From NCBI RefSeq assembly GCF_033958435.1, contig NC_134138.1, positions 31,278,598 through 31,342,597 on the forward strand: DNA of 64,000 nt, read 5' to 3'. A model generated the notes under the pieces. The model had not been told where the DNA came from, ran no database searches, and saw only the letters and a list, made by a program, of their open reading frames with translations. The position numbers were made by a program, and so were the translations under genes. This document shows positions 46,891 to 57,577 of the stretch, piece after piece (the first letter of the stretch is position 1; each line of letters begins with the position of its first letter). The stretch is from Carettochelys insculpta. Its lineage: Eukaryota > Chordata > Testudines > Carettochelyidae.

Positions 46891-48062
46891 TGTACCAATT
46901 TAACTATTATTTACTTTCTATTGTATCTCTGAAGAGTCAGGAGATATTCTTCACATTTCATTGTGAGCTTCAATTAGGCAGTGTACCCCAGAGGAGTATG
47001 TTATTGCAATCGATTAAACAATTTCTGCATGGGTATAGTCAGATAAAAATTTCACTGAGGATTTTGGGATCTTCTGATGAAGAGTTTCTTTACTGTTGAA
47101 ATTAGAGTAGGTGGGGAAATAATATTTTCCCCCACAAAATAATTTTTGTTTTAATTTTTATTTGTATTTTATTGAAAGGTCAGAAATCTGGAAACCAAAA
47201 TTATTTGACTTTTTGGCAGCTGATTATCCTTCAGAGTTCAGTTGCCAAAACAATGCACATTAGCCCCTGCGGTCACAGTTTCAGTCCATTTACTGGCAAC
47301 CTGGGGTTGTTGGTGTTACACATAGGTTTAGGGCTTTCTTCTGCAGAGCAGCTGTCATCTGCTGCAGCTGAGGGGTCTATGTGTGTGTGCACATGTGATG
47401 AGGGGTGAAACAGGGCCTTCTGACACTTTTATCAGACCTAGAGGAACCTGGCATTGTCTCTGCCTTTTACCTGGGAAACAGCAACAGCAGCTGGCAGGAG
47501 CCCTCCTACTTTCCCAGACTTTTAATTCATTCAGTTCTGGAACTTGAACTGTGGGTATGTATTTTTTCTTGTTCACTTCGCTTTCAGGACTTGCTGCTTC
47601 TCCTTCCTTGCACTCCTCTCCCACTCAACCTCACTGTCCAGTTTGCACATCTTCCTCTTCCTTTACTCCCTCCCTTTCTTGCTCAAAAACAAAACAAAAC
47701 AAAAAAACTTTTCATCCCCTCCTTCAACTCCAAGTATAACCCCCACTCCTAAAAACAAACAAAACCCCGCTTAAACTCAACTTTGTATAATGTAAATAAA
47801 ATAAAAGTGATAATGTGTTTGAAAAAATTAAATAAAAAAATCTGAAACATACAGAAGCCATGGTAATAACATGACTTGCACCTGCTGTCACCCAGGCACC
47901 TTTTCTGTGTGCGTGGTACTGTTTTTTTCTAACCTTCATGTGTGGGTTTTTGTGGGTTTTTTTTACTGAAAATTCTGCAGTGCAGTCAGTGTCATTGTGC
48001 GTTAGTAAATACTTCTCATGCTAGTGACCTGAGGATGCTACTTGAATACAAATAAATAATGC

Positions 48063-48340
48063 TAAAATAGAATAATAAAATCGTAGAATACTAGAGCTGG
48101 AAGGGACCTTGGAAGGTTATCAAGTCTAGTTTCCTGCGCTCACAGCAGGATCAAGCAGCATCTAGCTCATCCCTGACAGATGTTTGTCTGATCTGCTCTT
48201 AATTGTCTCCAATGATGGTGATTCCACAACCTCCCTAGGCATTTTATTTCAGTGCTTAACCACTCTGACACAAAGTTTTTCTTAATGTCTAACCCAAACC
48301 TTTCTTGCTGTAATTTAAGCTCAAAGACATTGTAGAATGT
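48063..48340 (-). mobile_element. CR1 LINE 3' end, antisense
   Basis: AATCGTAGAATACTAGAGCT then GGAAGGGACCTTGGAAGGTT, CAGATGTTTGTCTGATCTGC and CCACAACCTCCCTAGGCATT is the reverse complement of the CR1 3' region, including its terminal ATTCTA-type short repeats at 48067-48090. Confidence 0.8.
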
Positions 48341-49916
48341 AATCATTCAAACAGGGCATTGGTCAGAATATCTGACTCCTAGTGAAAAGTGTCTGGAAGT
48401 ATTTTAGTGCCTACAAGAGATCATGAGCTTAGGTTGGCATTATAAAACATTTATTATAAAATGGCCTCCTAATGCCACCATATTTAGGTAAATACTGGGT
48501 TTGGGTTTGATTTGTCTCCCATGCAGCCCTGGGGGTTGGGGGATGGACCCTCCATTGAGCTGAATTGTTCAGGTACAAGACTCTAGAAGGAAGAGTGGCA
48601 CTTGCTTTTTCACCAACACCATAGTCTTCCACATGTCAGTATTCTTTGGAAGGCTCTCATCCTAATACTGGTCAACCTTGATCCATTGTGCTGTGTCCAG
48701 CTCATGAAATCATGGCCTGAAATGGTACAACCACCATCTAGTGGGTACTGATAATTTTTGAAATGCTAAAACAGTTTGCCTACATAGTTTGCTATGCAAA
48801 CGGCACTTCTTTTAAGCTTTCTTAATTAGTTTTTGGGACTTATGTCGCAAACCTCTATGGAATTTGTCCCATTGTGAAGTGGTTGATGTCAGTTCTGATT
48901 TAAAAACAAGCAGACAAGTCAGCCCTTCAAGTTGTGTCCTGGATTGATGCCAGAAAAAGAAGAAAAATCAGATGTGCTTATGTAGCTTTTTTGTTTTGGG
49001 CCAAAATTGCACTCTGGTCCATAATGATTAAATTATTCACATATATGTCGTTTTCAACAGTTGCTCAATTTTAGGTTGGTGGGTATGGAAACTGCAGGTT
49101 AAGATCTGTGCCAGATCCTGGCTTGTCAAGTCTGTCTATTCATATTGTGAAAGTCTTATGTATAGAACTGTCCAACTGGGATTTGAGCCTTATTTTTTTA
49201 TGATGCAGAAAAGACCTTAGTCTCTAAAAACATAAAAATCTACAAGCTTTCAAAGTAGTAAAGGTACATTTAAGCAGGCTCATGCCTTTGTCCACTGTGT
49301 ATTTGAGAGAGTTTGTATGTTTGTTTTTGTTCTCCTCCTAAATGGTAATATCTGCACATTTGGTGTGCAGTTTCCTCCTATCATAATTTAAAGCGTCAGG
49401 TTTTGGGTGTAGCAGGAAAATGGGATGTGCCTGGAATGGGATTGCTTCTCATCAAAACAGAAAGAATCAACCGGCAGGTGAAAGAGGCTGGCTGGGGGTG
49501 TCCTCCTCAACCCCCATCCAGGACTGTTCTTGCTCCGTGCTTCCCAACCCTCAGCACCCTTTCTGGAGGGGTGAACTCCCCGGTTCATACAGGGACATTG
49601 TTGCCTGTTCCCCTTCTTCAGGGATTGAGAGGAAATTGCACAATTGCTATATTCCTCACTCTGGCTGGGGAAAACAGGGAGCAGACAAACCTGGACCTGT
49701 CCCAGCCAGGGAACATGCACCCCTTTCCCGGCTGTGTTAGCTGGAGCTGCAGCAGCCATGGAGAGGTGTTTCTTACCTAACCTCAAGCTGCTGAGGTGAG
49801 AGAGACTGGGGTACTTCTCTCTCCCTGGAACACCCTGAATACTGAACACCTCATCTCCAGGCTCACCCAGGGCAATGATTGAAATGAAATATTTTCATTT
49901 TGTTTTCCAAAAAACA

Positions 49917-49945
49917 AACAAAACAACAACAACAACAACAACAAA
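49917..49945. repeat. (ACA)n microsatellite
   Basis: A run of AAC/ACA triplets follows an AAACAAAC stretch. Confidence 0.9.
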
Positions 49946-51137
49946 ACCAGAATTAATGGTGTTAAGGACCCAAGCAATGGGTACAATTTCTAGTTATAAT
50001 ATAGAGTTAAAATCCCTGGCTGGCAGCTTCTATACTGTACTTTTAATTGTTTCACTTGTATCATAATGGCAGCATACACAATCTGGATTTGAAATATTTA
50101 GCATGCACATATTAAAGCCAAGTTAGCCAGAAAAACATCAGCTGCCTGAAGGTGTGATATCTGCAGGAAGGTGCCAAGTTAGAAAAGGGGGTGAGCCATT
50201 CAAATGGCCAAGTTAAACAAAAGACACTTAGTGCTAAATTGCCTCCCAAAGGATTGATAAACTTTCAGGCAGGGAGTAAATTGGGCTTGGCCCCACTGTT
50301 GTCTTGTTTAACTTGGCTTTTTAGGTAGCTAACGCTTGTCACACTTGGCCTTTTTTGAACATATTCCACCTTTATTTGACTAGCCTTTTCCCTCCCTATA
50401 CTTGCCTTTTTGTTTCTGTTAAATGTTTTTGATCAGATAGTACTCACTCACTCACTCTTGATCAGATAGTACTCTTTTTGGTTCAGAAACAAATTAAGTT
50501 ACAAGAGAAATATTTATTATTATCACACTGAGAGATGGGCTCATTTCAATAAAAAGCTATTTTAGAATGAGACAGTACAGCCAGAACAGGATTTTAACCC
50601 ACAGTTTTCTGTCCCACAGAAAGTCCTTTGCCATTTGGCTATATGCAGAATAATTTCCAGTTTTTTGGAAGCTAAACTAGCCCACCTATTTGTCTAAACT
50701 GAATACAAGAATACTGAAAATGATAGAGAAAATGATATTTACACAAGCACTAGAGGTCTTGGTACTTGAATACATACTCCTAACTGCACGCATGCAAAAC
50801 TGAATGAAAAGCAGATTCTCTAAATAGCATGTGACTTATGTTGTCAACAACAAATATATTTTTTGAAGTTTAGCGATTCGTTTCTCCCACATTACCAGAA
50901 TTAAAAAGGGATGGTTTTGGTATCATTCCACGTATATAGATAAACTGAGAGCAAAATGCTGCTCCTATTCAAGTTAATGAGAGTTTTGGCTTTTACTTCA
51001 TTGGGACCAGGATTTGGTCTTGAAAGAATTAATTTTCAACAGTTGAAGTTGTCATGCCTGTAACAGATTTCCCGTGCAAGTTTCATCCTCTGTGATAGTC
51101 AGGGGCTCATTGTTTCCAACTTGGCTAGAGTCATTAA

Positions 51138-51571
51138 GGCTGCATCTGTACTACAGCAATCTTTTGAAAGAAGTTCTTCCAGAATATCTCTTGCAAAAAA
51201 AACTTCTTTCAAAATAGCGCATCCACACACAAAAAAGCGGATCAAAAAATCAATCTGCTCCTTTGATAAAGAGCATCCATACAGCTCCTGCTCTTTCAAA
51301 AGAAGGTGCTGGGTATCGAAAAATCCAGCACCAAGAGGACTTCTCTTAAGAGAAAAGGACCCCCAGGGCATCCACACAAGTGTTTTTTCAGAAAGAATCT
51401 TTCAGAAAAAGGCACTCTTCCTCATCTGGGAGAGGAAGAGGGCTGCCGGAAAAAAGTGCTGCATTCTGTCGATTTCAGATCAAAAGAGTGCATTTTGTGT
51501 GTAGACATCCCGTGGGTTCTTTCGGAAAAGGCCCGGCTTTATCGAAAGAACTTGCTATTGTTGGCGCTGCC
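51138..51571. mobile_element. Palindromic MITE, family C
   Basis: It starts GGCTGCATCTGTACTACAGC and ends CTTGCTATTGTTGGCGCTGCC. It carries the family C blocks AGATCAAAAG, GCGGATCAAAAA and TGTGTGTAGACA at the same relative positions as 9003-9445. Flanking TAA and TGA differ at one base. The overlapping frames on both strands are by-products. Confidence 0.65.
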
Positions 51572-52895
51572 TGAGTGAATAGAATATGTATGTATGAATA
51601 TACCAGTAAAAGAGAAAGAATTACAGATTTATATATGTGTTGGTTAAGAGTAGGGAAGGTCTTTTACTCTGCACTGATACAGTATCTATGTGAGTGGGGA
51701 ACTGATGCTGACAGGGGACTCTGGCCATTGTTTTAATAATAATAGTAATAATAATAAATGTTTTTTAGTCAGCTCATAGGAAGTATTCTGTTATTATGGG
51801 ATGTACAATCAACTGGAACCATATTGTTCCAATCTAGTAATGTATACTTTGTGTGATTTACTAATATAGTCTCACCTGATAACGAAAACAGGGATGTACA
51901 CTAATATTCCAACATATTCCACAACTTGTAACAGACTGTTGAAATCAGGGGTAAAAGCGACTTAAAATTTCTTACACGTACTACTGTTGTATTGCAATCT
52001 GGGTCCTTGCCAGCTCTTTAAATATCTCCGTGCTGGCTTTTGCCGCAGCTCAGCCAGCTCCTCTCAGAGGTGTGCACCAGGGTGTACCCACTTACTTTCA
52101 CCTCTGATTGGAGTTCACATATATATAAAGTATGTTTCTCTGCTTTCCTAATTGAAAGCCTCTTCTATGTTTGAAAGTGCCTCTGCATTTGACAGTAGAA
52201 TAAAATATAAAAGGACACAATCATCTCTCTTTGTGTTGCAGAGTAATCTTATTTCTAAACCTCATTAAGAATTTCCATAGAGAGCAAAAAAGAATTGTTT
52301 CTTGTTTGAAGAACTCTTATCCTTTGAAGTATATTTAGGCTTAGCCCTCCTCCAAAGTCTTCTGTATTGACTAAATGGTTATAAAATTGATGACAGGCAA
52401 AGGGATTTTTTTACACAGTTAAACAGGAACTCTTTAATACAGCAGTACATTATACAAAGTGGCTTTTAATTAGGTGTCAGAAAGAAGTATGTCCCCTTTT
52501 AAGTGTTTCATTTTGCGTTGGAAAATGTCACAATGGAATAGATAGGAGGTGAAAAGTGTATTGATTCAATTAAAAATAAAAGTCATACAAAATCTTCAGC
52601 GAAAATCATGTGGAGTTCAGAAAGACTGAGTCTGAATATGGTTGATAACAAAGTCAACAAACCAGTTGTTCTGGTGTTTAGCAACTGAATTTATTTATTT
52701 TTCCCACCCAGCACACAGCAGAAATGAAGTCACATTCTTTATTTAGAGTTAAATGTGCCAGATAATTTCTCTTCAGATTCTGGATTTTGGAAGTATTCTG
52801 CTTCATACCATAGGTATTTTGTGAGAAAAATGCACTTACAGGGAAAGGCTTGGTGAGAGTATTCTGATACTAAAATGGTGTTCATTTTCTTCCAG

Positions 52896-53499
52896 GAGAG
52901 TACATAACTGCTACAAATGCCGTCAGTGCAGCTTTACAGCTGTTGACACTCAGTCACTACTAGAGCACTTCAACACTGTGCATTGTCAAGAGATGGACAT
53001 CAGTACAGCCAACGGGGAAGACAGTCATGGCATGTCTGCTATCAAGGAAGAGCCCAAAATTGACCTAAAAGTCTACAGTCTGATCAATCCAGACCCCAAA
53101 ACGGGGGAGCCCATTTCTGAGAGCATAGTGAAGAAGGAAAAGTTAGAAGATAAGGAAGTGCTCAAGGAGAAGGGTTGGACTGACAGTTCCAGTGATGATC
53201 TTCGCAGTGTGACCTGGAGAGGAGCAGACATTTTGAGGGGAAGCCCATCATATACACAAACAAACTTAGGTCTCCTGACTCCAGTGTCTGTGGGCCAAGA
53301 GCAGCCAAAGCATTTAAGGGATAGTCCCAACGTCGAAGCTGCCCATCTTGCAAGGCCTATCTATGGCTTGGCTGTTGAGACAAAGGGATTCCTGCAGGGG
53401 GTGCCAGCAGGAGGTGGAGAGAAATCTGGACCACTGACTCATCAGTATCCTGCATCAGGTGATAACAAATCAAAGGATGAATCCCAGTCCTTGTTACGG
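52896..53499 (+). CDS. TRPS1: TRPS1 coding exon completing finger 6 and carrying finger 7 (codons 686-887; exon 5 in human numbering)
   Basis: The first exon base completes the split Arg codon 686, giving [13 protein letters not shown]689 closes finger 6. C694, C697, H710 and H715 form the next C2H2 finger (residues 692-715). The rest is a linker that is acidic and Ser-rich, with two psi-K-x-E motifs (IKEE near residue 733 and VKKE further on), which are candidate SUMO sites by pattern only. The stretch [20 protein letters not shown] is very like the mammalian protein. The exon ends in phase 0 after CGG (Arg887) at 53499, with donor GTAGGA. In the human protein the first GATA-finger cysteine is residue 896, nine residues further, so the GATA exon must be the next one and lies beyond the window. 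The frame continues into the intron for only 11 codons before a stop. Confidence 0.96.
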
Positions 53500-53700
53500 G
53501 TAGGAAACTTTCCTTTTTTAACACTGACTGCGTGAATATTGTGCTTTTAACTACTCATTTCTCTAGTTTTGGACAGGTGATTTATTTTCAAGGGCACATT
53601 ATTAAAATTATTTTAAAGGATTCAAACTTTTAGAGCTAAATTGGCATGTAATAGTTCCCAAGCATTTGTATAAAAATATACCACATGCAGTAGGAAGCAA

Positions 53701-53760
53701 TCTTTGTTTATCTTTGATATTGTTTATCTTTGATATTGATAAGTTTATCTTTGATATTGG
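53701..53760. repeat. Short triplication of TTTATCTTTGATATTG
   Basis: Three copies of a 16-base motif lie in direct orientation with spacings of 20 and 26 bases. Confidence 0.7.
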
Positions 53761-55713
53761 CTATGACTGAATTTTGGTTAATCATTCCTGCTGATTATGC
53801 GGGAATCGGATACATTTGGTGAAGAAAGGTTTAGAAATCCAGAAGGCTGCACATCTGTTATATTAACATGTCTAATCACCTCTTAAATTTTCAACTGGGG
53901 TGACAGTGCATAGTGAAGTGAGATATCATAGTATTAAAAGCTTAAAATGTGAAATTTGAGTCAAATATTAATAAAGAAATGTAATTGCGGGGATAGTCGA
54001 ATCATGCAAATTACATTTTAACTCTGACCTTTGTGTGGTTGGAGTGTGGAAGAAGAATAAAAAAGGAGCTGAAACAAATAAAGAGAAAATTTGCATCTTA
54101 CTTTACATTCTTCTCTTATGCTATCCTCAAAACAAAACCAAATTAGTTCTTTCTGTGCATGTAGAATACCTGTGAGTACAAAGGGGTTCCCCTCACTTTT
54201 TCACTGTTATGTACTTTGCCCTGCAAAGAAAGTCTGAGTTTCAGATGCTCACTAATTCTGAGGAGGAGGGTAGAGGGGAAATAATTGTGTTTCTCTCTGA
54301 GTCAGCGCTGGGTTTTCACTAGATGCCATTTCCCATCTAAACTCTTAGAAAGTTGCTATGGTTGCTTTCAGTTTGCATACAAAGGTGATTTTGAGATTCA
54401 GCTGGTGTTAAGAATGGAAATAATGATTAGCTGTTTTCCTTTATTCTCTCTTTAAGGACATTTAGAATCATAAATCCCATACAATGTGAGTGTCAATATG
54501 TCAGAAGATTAAAGAGAAAGCAAGTATACTTTTCAGCAGTCTCTTATACGATGTATAAAAAAATCTTCTTGTGCTGTTTGTAAATCAGTAGTGTCTAAAA
54601 CTTGACCACTGTTCTAAATCTCAAAATAATTTATTTATAATTTAAAGGCTTCATGCATCTGAATGGAACCAAAGTGTAGTGTGCTGTTTAGAGCCATGAA
54701 ATGTCACTGATGTCATCTCTCAGCTTAATCATTTGAATGACATGGAAGGCTTTTGTTGGCAGGTCTGGTTTGGGACAGTTTTGTGTGAGAGCTTAATCTT
54801 CAGTACATGAGTTTCTTTTCTCCTCTGTTTATCAATATTTTAAAAAATTGACTAAAATTGAAATTTATTCTGGCAGAAGGAGCCAATTATATACCATTTG
54901 AGCTCTATTTAGTGGGGATTTACCCTGCTGTCCTTGGGGACCACTTTTCCCTTGGGGATATAGCCAGTTGAGGCTAAATTTTGTTTATTTTTTTGCACAG
55001 GCTAAATCTCATTGCTTATTTTGTAAAAAATGTTAAGAAATCTGGTAACATGCCATATTAGCACCACTGGCTGGGGCCAGAAACCACTTCAGTTTCTCTA
55101 TTTACTTTTTTTTTTTTAAAAGCCACCGAATAAGGCAGATAAGGGAAGATTATGCTGACCAATTGTTATGGTTGTTTCAACAAAGAATTAAAATATAAAT
55201 ATATATTTAAACATTCTTCATGTTTTTGCCAGAGATGCTGAATTCCTGCGTTTCTCTTTGACTTTTAAAATCATTGTCCTCTGAACACGTAGTTTGCTTA
55301 GTTAGGTGCATAAATATGGATTCAGTTATCTTTAGGTATCCACTTTTGACATTTTTATTTTGCAGCCCGATTTCTGCTTTGTAAAATAATTATGGAAAAA
55401 GTTTCGGCTTTGTCTGCACTAAATAGATAAACTGTGTTGGCATCTTTCAGGGAAGAATTACCTTTAAACACAGTTCTGGCCTAATGTTAGTTGAACTCCA
55501 GTGGCCAGAAAACCTAACTGAATATCTGTCTTTTAATCCCCATTTTGTCTTCTTTTTTTCATTCACATGTCCATGTTTCTACTTTGAGGATTGTAGAGAA
55601 AGGCTAAGACTGTCATCTTTTCAGTTAGATACTATCAAAAGACATACCTATGTTTCATAATTATGGAGGAAAGAAGAAAATAGTAAGATTTTAGCTTGCA
55701 TTTTGGGATTTCA

Positions 55714-55890
55714 GGGGCAAATGGAACCGGAGGGTTTAATGTTAACTCAGATTCACAGTTAAATTGGATCAATGTAAAAGTAACCTTCAAATTCATTTTG
55801 TGAGTTTTGGGGGCAAATGGAATGGGGAGGTTTAATGTTAATTCAGATTCAGAGTTGAATGGGACCAGTGTAAAGGAACTCTCAAAATCC
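55714..55890. repeat. Local tandem duplication, period about 96 bp
   Basis: GGGGCAAATGGAA, GGTTTAATGTTAA, TCAGATTCA and CAGTGTAAA recur in order in the two halves, with moderate divergence. It is an old two-copy duplication in intron sequence. Confidence 0.6.
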
Positions 55891-57076
55891 TGATTCAGTT
55901 CCCTGTGTGTAGAGTTGTGGGGTGAAATCCTGGCTCTACTAAAGTCAAAAACAACACACGGACTTCTATAGGACTAGAATTTCATCCAAAGGCATCTTTG
56001 CCACTGAGATTGTTATCCAAACTAAAGAGTTCTTTAGATGCATTCGGCAGTCTCCTCTTCATTTCCAAAAAAATATAAAGTGTTTTCTACTCAGCACTCG
56101 TTGTATCCAGTGAATTAAAATAAAGCATTTGCACATCCTAATTGATTGTCCTCTTAGGAAAAAAAGAAAATGTATGTCTGTAATATGGAGCAGTGTTTTC
56201 GATACTACAAGCTGACATGCCTCAACCCATGCTTCCAGCTAGTACAAGTCTCTAAAGTTGTATCACTCATTTGAATTTCAAGTATTATGAGCGATAGCCA
56301 CTTCTGACAAAAAAGCAAAATGTACACTACTGTATTATGTTGCTTACATGATAGAGACTGGCTTTCAGGTTTGTAAATACTCAGTTTGAACAAAACAAAG
56401 TTTTAATGAACAAATCAAAATCACTGAATATGTAACACTATCAAAGGGGAATAATGACCTGTGTCTGATTGTACAGTGTTCAGTGTACTCTTTGGAAACA
56501 CAGTGCCATAATTTTTTAATCACAGCTGATGATGGGATGCTTATAGGTAACACTGACATTTAATAGCATTTGTTAGAGAATCAGGTAATGTGGGAGGTAC
56601 AGTATTTATCCAACAGCAGTGAAACAATCAGAAGATAACACTAACACGTTTTCTAAATGTTGGTTTTATATTGTATCTGTTATGTTCAATACGTGATTAC
56701 AGTGGCAAAATTGTAAAAATTGACTGGAAATAGGTGAAAAAGTTTATGCTATAATTAGTCAACATAATAGTCTTATAAGTACAGTATATTTGCAAGCTTT
56801 GATAGAAGGCATTGCACAAGCTTTTTAGCCCTTCATTTTTTTTGTAACCTGCCTATGTGCTGCACTCATGCTACCTCTGCTCCCCCACTGTGTCATTCAG
56901 TAGATTCTTCATGGGAGAAAGCTGGATGGGATTTCATTTATTTTCAGTTGTTAAAACATCACATTAATTACATTCGTTCAGGAGACCGAGGTATTACAAT
57001 TATGGTAGCTTGTACCATGACCATGCAAGCATGTACAGATATTGGGAACTCCTGCCACACAAAAAATTAACAAGAG

Positions 57077-57243
57077 TTCTTCTTCGAGTGTCCCCGTGGG
57101 TGCTCCACAATAGGTGTCGGGCTTGCCTGGCGCCGCAGATCGGATCTTCCAAGCAGTTTCTGCCGGACCGCGCATGCGCCGGCGCGCGCCGCTCCCTTGC
57201 GCGCTCCTGGCCATGTGCGCGATCCGGTCCCCGCCAGTTCCTC
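57077..57243 (+). repeat. Left inverted terminal repeat of the DIRS element
   Basis: It begins TTCTTCTTCGAGTGTCCCC and matches the inverse of 62995-63158 with only a few differences. The right copy is extended by about 27 bases at its outer end. GC-rich, with CGCATGCGCCGGCGCGCG-type text. Confidence 0.9.
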
Positions 57244-57375
57244 TTAACCGCCGTCGGCTGCAGACGGAATCCGAACTAGGCTAAGGCCAAGTAGCGTATT
57301 CAATGACTTTAACTGTTTTTCTTTAAAGTTTTTCAAGTACTTAGGCTACTGCAAGTTAGCCGGTTGTTATTTTTG

Positions 57376-57410
57376 CAAAAAAAAAAAACAAAACAAAACA
57401 AAACAAAAGC
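57376..57410. repeat. A-rich (AAAAC)n stretch in the element's 5' leader
   Basis: A run of A followed by AAAAC repeats lies between the left terminal repeat and the first ORF. Confidence 0.85.
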
Positions 57411-57577
57411 AACAAACAAACTACAAGCGGGACAGCTTCAATCCAGTCCCAGTAACAAGCGCCGGAGGCCAGGAGCATAGAGCCATCAGCCCTCCTGCTG
57501 CGGCAGGCCATCGGAAGGGGAAAACAGCACAGAGAAGGTGCTAAGTACCCGTTTAACAACTGAAAGACTCACCAACA

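Larger units (their letters stand above)
40441..52895 (+). other. TRPS1: TRPS1 intron that splits zinc finger 6
   Basis: The donor is GTACAG at 40441 and the acceptor TTCTTCCAG ends at 52895. The intron interrupts codon 686, inside the sixth finger. It contains a hAT-like MITE (40638-40774), a stacked repeat cluster at 41395-43538 (MITE piece, antisense CR1, TC microsatellite, 0.7 kb MITE, another MITE), a MITE at 45304-45679, a Penelope-type palindrome (46755-46890), a CR1 tail (48063-48340), an ACA microsatellite (49917-49945) and a MITE (51138-51571). The piece at 44500-45230 resembles old interspersed repeats, and 49380-49860 is GC-richer without a recognised identity. Elsewhere, including 45690-46740, 46900-48050, 48350-49380 and 51580-52890, I see ordinary AT-rich intron. 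Confidence 0.85.

Noticed and set aside
49388..49849. Minus-strand frame of 153 codons and plus-strand frames of 125 and 106 codons
   Set aside because: Mutually overlapping, no domain, no splice context; probably a GC-rich old repeat.
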